NCBI GenBank assembly: GCA_024231975.1 | Contig: JAAEQB010000003.1 | Coordinates: 1-22,483, forward strand | Direction: 5' to 3' | Source: Allobosea sp. | GTDB taxonomy: Bacteria; Pseudomonadota; Alphaproteobacteria; Rhizobiales; Beijerinckiaceae | DNA length: 22,483 nucleotides | In this document: positions 1 through 7,711 of the stretch, in pieces | Layout: each line of letters begins with the position of its first letter | How positions within the stretch are numbered: the stretch's first letter is position 1 | Program-made: the position numbers and the translations under genes | Notes under the pieces: model-generated | Databases searched by the model: none | Told to the model about the DNA's origin: nothing | The model's input: the letters and a program-made list of their open reading frames with translations, nothing else

Positions 1-193
1 CGTCCAGACCCGCCAGGACTTCACCAAGGACATGTCGAACGTCCTGACCACCGGCGCCGACAGCCTCGTCAACGCCGACCTGAACCAGGAGGCCGCCTCC
101 CTGCTCGCGCTGCAGACCCGTCAGCAGCTCTCGCAGCAGGCGCTCTCCCTCGCCAACCAGGCCGACCAGGGCGTCCTGCGTCTCCTCGGCTGA
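1..193 (+). CDS. Flagellin, C-terminal end (5' truncated by window)
   Basis: This is the last 63 codons of a flagellin, the secreted subunit of the flagellar filament. The reading frame starts at base 2 and ends with TGA at 191-193. The peptide is the D0 C-terminal helix; it contains QTRQDFTK near its start and ends NQADQGVLRLLG. By hand alignment about 50 of 63 residues match the C-terminus of the complete flagellin just downstream, so the two are tandem paralogs. The N-terminus and central domain lie outside the window. An intrinsic terminator follows at about 246-275, so this gene probably ends its own transcript. The flagellin assignment is secure; which paralog it is cannot be told. Confidence 0.93.
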   Translation, partial: VQTRQDFTKDMSNVLTTGADSLVNADLNQEAASLLALQTRQQLSQQALSLANQADQGVLRLLG

Positions 194-245
194 CCTTCGG
201 TCCGCAGGAGCGGATCACCCCGCAGAACGCGGGACGAAGCAAAAG

Positions 246-275
246 AGCGGCGGAGCCAATGGCTCCGCCGCTTTT
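246..275 (+). terminator. Intrinsic terminator after first flagellin
   Basis: A perfect 12-bp inverted repeat (246-257 and 261-272) with a 3-nt loop ends in TTTT at 272-275. It lies 53 bp after the stop of the upstream flagellin and before the next one. This is the standard shape of a rho-independent terminator. It implies that the next flagellin needs its own promoter between here and 383. Confidence 0.85.
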
Positions 276-292
276 CGTTTCAGCGTCGCGGC

Positions 293-375
293 GCGATTAA
301 CCGTTTATTAGCCTTAACAAAGGATTGTCGGTCCCCAAGCAAGCTGGCTGAGCGCCGAATCGCGCTGTCTGAGGG
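293..375 (+). promoter_or_regulatory. Flagellin promoter/leader region with hairpin beside the Shine-Dalgarno
   Basis: The DNA between the terminator and the flagellin start must hold the promoter. An AT-richer patch (about 297-323, with TTAACC and TTAACA) stands out from its GC-rich surroundings, but I cannot assign a sigma factor. No GG-N10-GC sigma-54 core was found in this strand. A small stem (351-355 with 362-366) sits directly before the GAGGG Shine-Dalgarno at 371-375. In Caulobacter FlbT acts on the flagellin mRNA leader, so such a leader structure could be a target. That link is inference. Confidence 0.3.
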
Positions 376-382
376 ACCTGAA

Positions 383-1774
383 ATGGCCAACACCATCCTG
401 TCGAACGGCGTCCGCAACAACCTGCTGACCCTTCAGCAGACCACGGCACAGCAGAGCGTGATCCAGAACCGCCTCGCGACCGGCCGGAAGGTCAACTCGG
501 CCATCGACAACCCGGTGAACTACTTCACCTCGGTGTCGCTGAACGATCGCTCGAGCCAGCTCACCGGCCTGCTCGACGGCATCTCGAACGGCATCCAGAC
601 CATCCAGGCTGCCTCCAAGGGCATCGACGGCATCACCAAGCTGGTCCAGTCGCTGCAATCGACCGTGAAGCAGGCTCAGGCCGACGCAGCCCAGAACCGC
701 CCGACTAAGGCTGGCGGGGCGCTCGCGACGCAGGCCGAAGTGGTCCTGACCAGCAAAAGCCTGAAGGATCTTGCACTCGACAAGAAGCTCGTCGACGACA
801 ACGCTGGTACCGCCAACGCTGCGACGGCGACCTACTCGGGCAATCTCGGCATCGCCCCTCCTGCGGCCGGTGACTACCAGGTGCTCGCCATCTCGGTGAA
901 GTCCGGCTCCAATACCTATACGGCGTCTTTCAACGCGGCCAACACGACCGTGCGTGACCTCGTCAACGAGATCAACAAGTCGGGGATCGCGAGCGCCTTC
1001 GTCGACGAGAAGGGTCAGCTCAACGTCAAGGGCACCGGCTCGGAAGATGTCGAGTTCGGCCTTGGCCAAGCGACCTTCACTCCGGCTGCGGCTGGCAACC
1101 CGACGGCGGCGGAATACGCCGCGGCCGGCGGCCCGGCTATCACCGACGCCCAGAGCGCCGCTTCGGAGAACGTTGCGATCGGCTTCGCGCTCGGCGACAA
1201 TGCCGCCGCTACCACTACGATCAAAGGCGCTGCCATCACCTCGGCGGTGCGCTCGAACCTGATCGACCAGTTCAACGATCTGCGCAACAAGATCGACGAT
1301 CTCGCCAAGGATTCGAGCTACAACGGCATCAATCTGCTCTCGGGCGACCGGCTCTCGATCGTCTTCAATGAGAAGACCGGCCGCAACCAGACCAAGCTCG
1401 ACATCCAGGGCTCGAACATCACGGCCGACAATCTCGGCATTCCGCGCGCGATCAACACGCAGCTCGCCGGCTTCATCAACTTCCAGAACGATGCCGATCT
1501 GGAGAAGGCGACTGCTGCCCTCACCAGCTCGCTGACCTCGCTGAAGTCGCTCGCCTCGACGCTCGGCTCGAACCTGTCGGTCGCCCAGACCCGGCAGGAC
1601 TTCACCAAGGAACTCGCCAACGTGCTGACCACCGGCGCGGGCAATCTCGTCCTGGCCGACCCGAACGAGGAAGGCGCCAGCCTGCTCGCGCTCAACACGC
1701 GCCAGCAGCTCTCGCAGACCGCCCTCTCGCTCGCCAACCAGGCCGACCAGGGCGTGCTGCGCCTGTTCGGCTGA
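383..1774 (+). CDS. Flagellin (filament subunit)
   Basis: Structural subunit of the flagellar filament, exported by the flagellar type III system and polymerised beyond the hook junction. The 463-aa product has the conserved D0/D1 N-terminus (residues about 1-110, including NRLATGRKVNSAIDNP) and C-terminus (about 300-463, ending ADQGVLRLFG). The central part (about 120-290) is variable, Ala/Thr/Gly-rich and lacks cysteine. Within it TVRDLVNEINKSGIASAF at about 190-207 looks like the flagellin_IN motif found in flagellins and FliD. The ATG is preceded by GAGGG at a spacing of 7. It is larger than minimal alphaproteobacterial flagellins (about 270-400 aa) because of this central domain. It is followed after 35 bp, with no terminator seen, by flbT, so all three genes may be co-transcribed. 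It is paralogous to the flagellin ending at 193. Confidence 0.95.
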   Translation: MANTILSNGVRNNLLTLQQTTAQQSVIQNRLATGRKVNSAIDNPVNYFTSVSLNDRSSQLTGLLDGISNGIQTIQAASKGIDGITKLVQSLQSTVKQAQADAAQNRPTKAGGALATQAEVVLTSKSLKDLALDKKLVDDNAGTANAATATYSGNLGIAPPAAGDYQVLAISVKSGSNTYTASFNAANTTVRDLVNEINKSGIASAFVDEKGQLNVKGTGSEDVEFGLGQATFTPAAAGNPTAAEYAAAGGPAITDAQSAASENVAIGFALGDNAAATTTIKGAAITSAVRSNLIDQFNDLRNKIDDLAKDSSYNGINLLSGDRLSIVFNEKTGRNQTKLDIQGSNITADNLGIPRAINTQLAGFINFQNDADLEKATAALTSSLTSLKSLASTLGSNLSVAQTRQDFTKELANVLTTGAGNLVLADPNEEGASLLALNTRQQLSQTALSLANQADQGVLRLFG

Positions 1775-1809
1775 GCCCCCTCCCCTAATAGCCAGAAGGC
1801 GGGACAGAC

Positions 1810-2202
1810 ATGGCCCTCAAGGTCGAGCTCAAGCCGAACGAGCGCATCATCATTGGCTCGGTCGTCATCCGCAACGACGAGCAGCGCACGCGCTTCTTCA
1901 TCGAGGGCGAGGCGCCGATCCTGCGCGAGAAGGACATCCTCACCGCGGCCAGCGCCGACACGCCGGCCAAGAAGATCTACCTCGCGATCCAGCTGATGTA
2001 TCTCGCCGGCGACCCGACAGCGGAGCACGAAGTCTACTTCCAGCTCGTGCGCGATTTCATGCAGGCGGCTCCGAGCGCTCTGCCGCATATGTCCGAAATC
2101 AATAACTGCATCTTAAGCGGTGAGCTCTACAAAGCTCTCAAGGCTGCCAAGAAGCTGATCTCTTACGAGGCGGAACTGCTCGAGCATGCAAAGCGGGTTT
2201 AA
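1810..2202 (+). CDS. flbT: Flagellin synthesis regulator FlbT
   Basis: FlbT is an alphaproteobacterial post-transcriptional regulator of flagellin synthesis. In Caulobacter it binds the flagellin mRNA leader and represses translation or destabilises the message; in some rhizobia and Brucella it acts positively. The 130-aa product matches the family over its full length: N-terminal LKPNERIIIGSVVIRN, a central acidic FIEGEAPILREKDIL segment, then a helical half with AIQLMYLAGD and LSGELYKALKAAKKLI. The length is normal. The ATG follows an AAGGCGGG Shine-Dalgarno. Its last 17 bases overlap flaF, so the two are translationally coupled. Sitting directly after a flagellin gene fits a feedback role on flagellin output. 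The direction of the effect (repressor or activator) cannot be read from the sequence. Confidence 0.93.
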   Translation: MALKVELKPNERIIIGSVVIRNDEQRTRFFIEGEAPILREKDILTAASADTPAKKIYLAIQLMYLAGDPTAEHEVYFQLVRDFMQAAPSALPHMSEINNCILSGELYKALKAAKKLISYEAELLEHAKRV

Positions 2203-2557
2203 TGCCTACGCCGCGGCGTCGAAGACGGCACAGAACGTCCAGTCGCCGCGCGAACTCGAAGCTGGCCTGCTGCTCAAGGCGGGTGCCCGCCTCCAGGTGA
2301 TCGTCGACGATTGGGCCAACCGCTCAGGCGAGATCGACGCCGCCCTCACCTACAATCGCAAGCTCTGGACCCTGCTGGTCTCGGCGGTGATCGCCGAGGA
2401 CAATCCGCTGCCGGTCGAGATCAAGCGCAACATCCTCGGCCTGGCCAATTTCATCTTCAACCGGACCTTCCAGATCGCCGCGGCGCCGGAGCCGGCCGCG
2501 ATCGGCATCCTCGTCAACATCAACCGCGACATCGCCGCCGGCCTGCGCGGGCGCTGA
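2186..2557 (+). CDS. flaF: Flagellar biosynthesis regulator FlaF
   Basis: FlaF is a small cytoplasmic protein that works with FlbT. In Caulobacter it is needed for flagellin synthesis and secretion and behaves like a flagellin export factor. The 123-aa product has the family pattern: QSPRELEAGLLLKA near residues 19-32, a central helix LTYNRKLWTLLVSAV (about 54-68), and LPVEIKRNILGLANFIFNRTF (about 75-95). The start lies inside the end of flbT (17-bp overlap) and has no close Shine-Dalgarno; the nearest purine run, GAGGCGG, is about 13 bp away, so translation probably depends on ribosomes finishing flbT. The gene ends just before a strong bidirectional terminator shared with the convergent flgEKL operon. 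Confidence 0.9.
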   Translation: MQSGFNAYAAASKTAQNVQSPRELEAGLLLKAGARLQVIVDDWANRSGEIDAALTYNRKLWTLLVSAVIAEDNPLPVEIKRNILGLANFIFNRTFQIAAAPEPAAIGILVNINRDIAAGLRGR

Positions 2558-2580
2558 TCACGCCCCGGACAGCACTTCGG

Positions 2581-2624
2581 ACAAAAGGAAACGGCCCGGA
2601 TCGCTCCGGGCCGTTTCCTTTTGT
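2581..2624. terminator. Bidirectional intrinsic terminator between flaF and flgL
   Basis: A perfect 20-bp inverted repeat (2581-2600 with 2605-2624) has a TCGC tetraloop. The outer ends are A-rich on the left and T-rich on the right, so either strand gives a GC stem followed by a U-rich tail. It lies in the 86-bp gap between the convergent ends of flaF (2557) and flgL (2644). This is the shape expected of a shared two-way terminator. Confidence 0.93.
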
Positions 2625-2643
2625 GGCCGCTAAAGCAGCGATC

Positions 2644-4158
2644 TCAGAGATAGTTCGTCAGGCGCAGCTGCGACAGCATCGAAGTAGTCTGGTAGCTCGC
2701 CTGCAAGGTGGTCTGCAGCGCCAGGATCTGCATCGCCACCTCTTCCTTGGTGATGTCCTCGACGCCCGAGAGCGTCGTGCTCAGATAGTCCTTGGTCGCG
2801 GTGTGCCGTTCCTTGGCCTGGGCCATCGCGGTCTGGGCCGAGCCGAGCTCGACGATGATCTCCGACGGGTTCTGCGTCCCGGGCGGGAAACCGATCGTGC
2901 TGCGCACCCGCTCGGTCATCGCCTCGTAGCGCAGCTTCGAGTTGGGGTCGGTGGTCGGGAAGGTCTCCGCCGCCATGATCGCGAACTGCGCCAGGCCGGT
3001 GCGGAAGGCCTCCTCATTGGCGCGGGCACCGGCCGCCACCTGCTGGCCCTGGTCGACCTGGACACTCGCCGTCGCCCTCGCCGAGCCGGGAGCGTCGTCG
3101 CCCTGATACCAGATCACGGTGTTGGCTGATGTCCCCGGCGCTGGCGCGGCCGTCGCGGTGTCGAAAGGCGGGCCGGGCACCCTGAGCGGCGGATTGCTCG
3201 GGCTGCCGGCGAAGAAATCCTTGGCCGCGACCTGGGCCGACGACGCCGACAGCGATGTCTTCGCCTCGCGCGACAGCGCCGCGCCGATCGCGCTCCGCAG
3301 ATTCGCGGCCGTGGCATTGGCGTCCACCCCGATGACGAAGCCGTCGGCCGGGTCCCCCGTCGTGCCCGTCGCGCGCGCCGTCAGGGTGATTTCCTCCGTC
3401 GTTCCGTCGGGCAGCTTCAGCGCGAACTTCAGCGTATCGCCCGGCTGCGGCTGCGTCGCGACATTGACGGCGATGTCGGCCGGCGGCCCGGCGTTGTAGG
3501 CCGAGGTCATCGCAGCCGTGCTGCTGGAAGCGCCGGTGAGCTTGAAGCCATAGGGCAGCCCGGCCGCCTCCTCCGCGATCGTCGCGCTGGTGCCGGCGCC
3601 GCCGGTGACGAGCCGGCCCATGCCGCCCGCGCCGATATCGGCCTGCTTGCGCTCGGAAATCAGCTGCTTCAGGCCGGCATGGGTGGCATCGCCATCCATG
3701 ATCAGCGAGTAGTCCACCACTGGCTCGACATCGGAGGTGCGGCCCGAGAACAGGTAGCGCCCGTTGACCTGCGAGTTCAGCAGGTCGAGCGTCTGCTTGA
3801 ACTTCTCTTCGGCCAGCACCTGCGGCGAGGTCCGGCCGGTCGAGGTCTCGACATAGCTGTCCGGCCGCGCATCGGCCCGCGTCTCGCCGGCGAGCTTGGT
3901 GAAGTTCTCGACCGCCTTGGTCATCAGCTTCAGGTTGACGTCGGAGCGCTGGATGTTGGTCAGATAGCCGTCCAGCGTCGAGAGCTTGTTGTTGAGGTCG
4001 AGGCTGGTGCCGCGATCCATGCCGAGGCCGGCAAAGGTTTCGGACTTCTTCTGCGTCGCCAGCTGTCGCTGCAGATCGTCGAGCTGGCCGCGCATCGAGA
4101 CGAACTGGTTGGGATTGGCGAGGCGGTAGGCGCCGGTACCGGTCGGGGTGATGGTCAT
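2644..4158 (-). CDS. flgL: Flagellar hook-filament junction protein FlgL (HAP3)
   Basis: FlgL is the second junction protein between hook and filament, assembled on FlgK before flagellin. The 504-aa product has a flagellin-like N-terminal coiled region (about 1-120), the FlgL hallmark NGRYLFSG at about 132-139, and a C-terminal D0 helix (about 430-504, ending LSQLRLTNYL). It is longer than most FlgL proteins (about 300-400 aa). The extra length is a Ser/Thr/Ala/Gly-rich insert at about 185-370, containing DTLKFALKLPDGTTEEITLT and VIGVDANATAANLRSAIGAA. A comparable stretch occurs in FlgK of this locus. The ATG has AGGAG at a spacing of 7, and that AGGAG overlaps the flgK stop (TGAGGAG), so translation is coupled. 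It is the last gene of the operon. Confidence 0.92.
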   Translation of the reverse strand: MTITPTGTGAYRLANPNQFVSMRGQLDDLQRQLATQKKSETFAGLGMDRGTSLDLNNKLSTLDGYLTNIQRSDVNLKLMTKAVENFTKLAGETRADARPDSYVETSTGRTSPQVLAEEKFKQTLDLLNSQVNGRYLFSGRTSDVEPVVDYSLIMDGDATHAGLKQLISERKQADIGAGGMGRLVTGGAGTSATIAEEAAGLPYGFKLTGASSSTAAMTSAYNAGPPADIAVNVATQPQPGDTLKFALKLPDGTTEEITLTARATGTTGDPADGFVIGVDANATAANLRSAIGAALSREAKTSLSASSAQVAAKDFFAGSPSNPPLRVPGPPFDTATAAPAPGTSANTVIWYQGDDAPGSARATASVQVDQGQQVAAGARANEEAFRTGLAQFAIMAAETFPTTDPNSKLRYEAMTERVRSTIGFPPGTQNPSEIIVELGSAQTAMAQAKERHTATKDYLSTTLSGVEDITKEEVAMQILALQTTLQASYQTTSMLSQLRLTNYL

Positions 4159-4169
4159 CGACTATCTCC

Positions 4170-6029
4170 TCACAGTCTCATCAGCACGTCGAGCAACTCC
4201 TTGACGGTGGAGATGACGCGTGCGTTGGCGGCGTAGGCGCTCTGGAGTTCGATCAGCGTCGACATTTCCTGGTCGACATTGACCTTGGTGTCCTCGGTGA
4301 AGCGGCTCTGGACCGAGGCGAACGCGACCTGCTGGCCCTCGTCGAGGCGCTTTGCCTGCTCGCTCGCCTGGCCCTGGCCGGCGACGACGCGCTGGACCAG
4401 GCTGGAGACCGTACCGGTCGAGGTTGCGGCCGAGCCGTCGAAGCCGGTCGCGTTGGTGAAGCTGCGCTGGCTCGAGGTCAGTCGGTCATAAAGGAATTTC
4501 GGCCGTGTCGTATCGCCCTGCGGCGTCGCCGGGCTGGTGTTGTAGATGACGAGCCGCGAGCGGTCGGCGACCAGGTCCGGATTGACGGCGATGCGCGAGG
4601 CGAAGCCGACCGATTGCGCCCCGCCCTCATAGGAGCCGGTATAGGCGGCATTGTTGCGCCCGGCATCGACGAAGAACGGCATCTCGGCCGTGCCGCCGGT
4701 CAGCGAGGTCTGGGTCGGACGCGCGGTCAGGCCGGCGACGTCGCGCGTCGCGCTGCCGACGACACGCAGCGTCGAACCGGTGTTGGAGACGGTGAAGCCG
4801 GCGCCGACGGCCGCCTGGATCTGCGTTGCGACCGAGGCCGGACCGCCGGAGAAGTCGATGCCGATGACGCGGTTGTTGGCGTCGCCCTGGGCCGAGGCCG
4901 GCAGGGGCAGCGACGCCGCCGAGTCGACGCGCACGAAGGTGAAGCGCTGCGTCTGTCCACTGGGCGGGATCTTGTAGTCGAGCGTTACCGAATTGCCGGC
5001 CGCCAGCCCGCTGAGATCGACGTCGAAGCCGTTGAAGCCGCCGGCCGTGACAGCGGTGCCGGCGACCTCGCGGTCGGAGAGCGCGCTGGAGAGCTGGGCG
5101 GCGATCTCGTCGAGCTGCGCCTGTGCCTGCACCAGCGTCTTGTCACGCAACTCGACCAGCGCACCGATCTCGCCGGAGCGGAAGGTGTTGTTGGCGATCG
5201 CGTCGAAGCTGTTGCCTGAGAGGTCCCGGGCGACGATCGTGCCGACGGTTCGCTTGGTCGGGTCGCTGCTCCATTGCGACTGCGGGCCGATATTGGCGCG
5301 CGCGTCGAACTCGAACTTGACCGTCGGGCGGCCGTCGAAAAGCTGCGTGCCGGAGGCGGTGCTGATGCTGAGCGAGCCGTTCGGCCGCTCGTCGGTGCGG
5401 ATCTCGACATATTGCGACAGCTCGGAGACGATCCGGTCGCGCTGGTCGCGCAGATCCGCGGTGGCGGAGGTCTGCTGGGCGTTGACGATACGCGCGTTGA
5501 CGTTGGTCAGCTGGTCGAGCAGCTCGTTGACGCGGCCGACCGCCGACCCGATGCCGGACTCGGCGTTGGCGCGCTGCTGCTGGACGCCGTCCGACAGGCC
5601 GCGCAGCCGGTTGGCGAGCTGGCTCGCCGCGTCGAGCACCGCCGTGCGGTTGGTGTAGGAGGACGGATCGTTCTGCAGCGCCTGCAGCGAGCTGGTGAAG
5701 GTGCTGTACATCGAGTCCAGCGCCGTCTTGCTGCCGGGGGCGCCGTAGAGCTGGTCGAGATTGGCGAAGACCTGGGCGCGGGTCGAGGTATAGGCCGCGC
5801 CCGAGCTCTCCTGCAGCAGCTGGTGCTGGACGATACGGTCGAGCAGCCGCTGGACGTTGGGATTGCTGACCCCGACGGTACCGCCGCTGATCGAATCGAC
5901 GCTCGAGACATTGCGCCGGACATAGCCGGGCGTGCCGGCATTGGCGACGTTCTGCGAGACGACGCCAATGCCGATCTGGGCGCTGTTCAGCCCGGAAATG
6001 GCGGTGCCGAGCGAAGTGCTGAGACCCAT
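4170..6029 (-). CDS. flgK: Flagellar hook-associated protein FlgK (HAP1)
   Basis: FlgK is the first hook-filament junction protein. The 619-aa product has the rod/hook-type N-terminal motif (LGTAISGLNSAQIGIGVVSQ followed by NVANAGTPGYVRR), a long helical D1 region (about 60-200), and the C-terminal D0 helix with LIELQSAYAANARVISTVKELLDVL. I chose the ATG at 6029 because AGGAG lies 6 bases upstream. A TTG six bases further upstream touches the Shine-Dalgarno and is unlikely to be used. A beta-rich insert at about 335-425 (NSVTLDYKIPPSGQTQRFTF, then RVIGIDFSGGPASVATQIQAAVG) resembles the insert in FlgL. It follows flgE after about 78 bp and precedes flgL by 11 bp. Confidence 0.94.
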   Translation of the reverse strand: MGLSTSLGTAISGLNSAQIGIGVVSQNVANAGTPGYVRRNVSSVDSISGGTVGVSNPNVQRLLDRIVQHQLLQESSGAAYTSTRAQVFANLDQLYGAPGSKTALDSMYSTFTSSLQALQNDPSSYTNRTAVLDAASQLANRLRGLSDGVQQQRANAESGIGSAVGRVNELLDQLTNVNARIVNAQQTSATADLRDQRDRIVSELSQYVEIRTDERPNGSLSISTASGTQLFDGRPTVKFEFDARANIGPQSQWSSDPTKRTVGTIVARDLSGNSFDAIANNTFRSGEIGALVELRDKTLVQAQAQLDEIAAQLSSALSDREVAGTAVTAGGFNGFDVDLSGLAAGNSVTLDYKIPPSGQTQRFTFVRVDSAASLPLPASAQGDANNRVIGIDFSGGPASVATQIQAAVGAGFTVSNTGSTLRVVGSATRDVAGLTARPTQTSLTGGTAEMPFFVDAGRNNAAYTGSYEGGAQSVGFASRIAVNPDLVADRSRLVIYNTSPATPQGDTTRPKFLYDRLTSSQRSFTNATGFDGSAATSTGTVSSLVQRVVAGQGQASEQAKRLDEGQQVAFASVQSRFTEDTKVNVDQEMSTLIELQSAYAANARVISTVKELLDVLMRL

Positions 6030-6064
6030 CGTCAACTCCTGTCGTACTGGTCCGGTCGGTTTCG

Positions 6065-6094
6065 GCCCGGCCCTTCTGGGCCGTCAGGCCGGGC
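6065..6094 (-). other. GC-rich stem-loop between flgE and flgK
   Basis: Arms GCCCGGCC (6065-6072) and GGCCGGGC (6087-6094) form an 8-bp stem with a 14-nt loop. The loop can pair alternatively as a GGGCC/GGCCC hairpin. No T-run follows on the minus strand, so it is not a typical terminator. It may adjust mRNA stability or attenuate readthrough from flgE into flgK. Confidence 0.4.
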
Positions 6095-6107
6095 TGCGCT
6101 CAGCCGT

Positions 6108-7523
6108 TCAGCGGATGATGTTGAAGACGTCGCGCAGCATCTCCTGTGCCGTCGAGATCACCTTGGTGTTGGCCGAATAGGCCTGCTGGGTGACGATCAT
6201 CTTCGAGAACTCGTCGGCAATGTCCGTGTTGGACTGCTCGACATTGCCGCCGATCAGCGCCGAGGTGCCCAAGCCGACGATCGGCGCACCCGACTCGATC
6301 GTCTCCTCGAAGGCGCCGCCGTCGAGGCGCTTCAGCGCGTTGCCCGCGTTGAAACGCGCGACCGCGATCTGGGCCAGCGCCACGACCTGTCCGTTGCTGA
6401 AGGTGCCGATCACCTGGCCCTCGTTCGAGATCGAGACCCGGTCGAGCGTGCCGGCGGTGTAGCCGTTCTGGCGGATACTGCGGGCGTCGATCTGGCCGCT
6501 GGTGTCGCCGTTTTGCGTCAGGCTGGTACCATTGGTGACGATGCTGATGGGAGCGGCGGCAGGCGAGATGGCGGTGCCGCCGATCGTCATGGGGGGAATG
6601 GTGATGTTCCCGCTCGCGGGGGTCGTCATCTTGCCGGTGTTGTCGAACGTGATGTCGGTGTTGACGTTGCGATAGGCGACGGTCGCGCCGGTCGCACCGG
6701 TGTTCTCGGCGATGAACAGGTTCCAGGTGTCGGGCGTTCCCGGCGCCGGAGTGGTCGTGGCGTTCGAGACCTTGGCCCAGCGCAGTTCGACGCTCGTCGC
6801 CTTGCCGAGCGAGTCGTAGACCGTGACCTGGCCGCCGGGGATCGAGCGGTTGAGAAAGGTGGTCAGATCGCTGCCAACCACCGTGCCGCTGCCGCCCGAT
6901 GCGGTCGTGCCCGGGTTGGTGCCGAAGCCGGTGCCGGCATTGAGCAGTTCGGAGCCCGGCGTCGAGGTGTTGGCCGCATTGGTCTTCGGATAGGCCGGGA
7001 TATTGGCGCTGTATTCGATCTGGGTCGTCGCCTTGGCCGGGAACTGATCCTTGGTGATGCGCAGCACGTCGGGCTGGCTGCCGATCACCTGGCCGGTGAC
7101 GGGATCGATCTTCTGGCCCTTCAGATAGTAGCCGGCGCCGTTGACGAGGTAGCCGTCGGCGTCGAAGTCGAAATCGCCGCGGCGGGTGTAGAGATTGGTG
7201 TTGGCGAACTGCGTCGAGGCGCCGACGCCGCTCTGGCGCTGGTCGACCACGAAGAAGCCGTCGCCGTTGATCGCCGCGTTGGTGTCGATGCGCGTGGCGT
7301 TGAGGTCGCCCTGTATCGTGTTGGTGGCCCGGCTATAGGAGGCGACCGAGCCGGCGATCTGGCGGTTCAGCGCTGAATCCGGCACCAGGTCGGAGAAGCT
7401 GGTGTCGACCCGCTTGAACCCGGCGGTACGCGAGTTCGCGATGTTGCCGGAGATATTCTCGAGGGCATAGGACTGGGCCTGCATGCCCGTCACGGCCGTC
7501 GTCAGAGCACTGAAAACACCCAT
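6108..7523 (-). CDS. flgE: Flagellar hook protein FlgE
   Basis: FlgE polymerises to form the hook, the universal joint between rod and filament. The 471-aa product shows the axial-protein N-terminus (MGVFSALTTAVTGMQAQSYA, then NISGNIANSRTAGFKR), the FlgE/F/G-type motif DGFFVVDQ near residue 89, and the C-terminal QQAYSANTKVISTAQEML helix. The middle (about 150-400) is the variable Gly/Thr-rich D2/D3 region. The ATG is preceded by GTGAGG at good spacing. It is the first gene of the flgE-flgK-flgL operon. A strong sigma-54-type promoter match lies at 7594-7609, which fits its middle-to-late place in flagellar assembly. Confidence 0.95.
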   Translation of the reverse strand: MGVFSALTTAVTGMQAQSYALENISGNIANSRTAGFKRVDTSFSDLVPDSALNRQIAGSVASYSRATNTIQGDLNATRIDTNAAINGDGFFVVDQRQSGVGASTQFANTNLYTRRGDFDFDADGYLVNGAGYYLKGQKIDPVTGQVIGSQPDVLRITKDQFPAKATTQIEYSANIPAYPKTNAANTSTPGSELLNAGTGFGTNPGTTASGGSGTVVGSDLTTFLNRSIPGGQVTVYDSLGKATSVELRWAKVSNATTTPAPGTPDTWNLFIAENTGATGATVAYRNVNTDITFDNTGKMTTPASGNITIPPMTIGGTAISPAAAPISIVTNGTSLTQNGDTSGQIDARSIRQNGYTAGTLDRVSISNEGQVIGTFSNGQVVALAQIAVARFNAGNALKRLDGGAFEETIESGAPIVGLGTSALIGGNVEQSNTDIADEFSKMIVTQQAYSANTKVISTAQEMLRDVFNIIR

Positions 7524-7593
7524 CGCAACCTCACCTGGTCGTCAGACCTGGACAGCGCCCCCCATGGGCGGCATGTCGAACCGAGGCTGGTTT

Positions 7594-7609
7594 TGCACGG
7601 CCTGTGCCA
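7594..7609 (-). promoter_or_regulatory. Candidate sigma-54 (-24/-12) promoter of flgEKL
   Basis: Read on the minus strand, the sequence is TGGCACAGGCCGTGCA. It has the required GG and GC doublets exactly 10 bases apart and matches the consensus TGGCAC-N5-TTGCA at all but one defined position (GTGCA for TTGCA). The predicted start of transcription would be around 7583, giving a leader of about 60 bases before flgE. Caulobacter hook genes use sigma-54 with FlbD. I did not identify an upstream activator site, and many rhizobia do not use sigma-54 for flagella. Confidence 0.6.
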
Positions 7610-7711
7610 CGGCCATGCCTGAGATATTTCAAGGACTTGGATGGTTTTCGAAAGGTTTCCCGACGATTCCGACCGGGCAGTTTCGTCCAGCACCGGCAAA
7701 TTCTGCCGGGC

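Noticed and set aside
293..382. Sigma-54 or sigma-28 promoter before the complete flagellin
   Set aside because: No GG-N10-GC doublet pair with supporting bases and no TAAA/GCCGATAA pair was found; only an AT-rich patch remains.
5274..7376. A 700-codon plus-strand frame across flgK and flgE
   Set aside because: It is antisense to two well-conserved flagellar genes and its product is repetitive Arg/Gly/Asp/Val-rich, so it is a codon-bias artefact.
7693..7709. CCGGCA-AATTC-TGCCGG hairpin just after the DUF697 gene as a terminator
   Set aside because: The stem is only 6 bp and no T-run follows on the minus strand.
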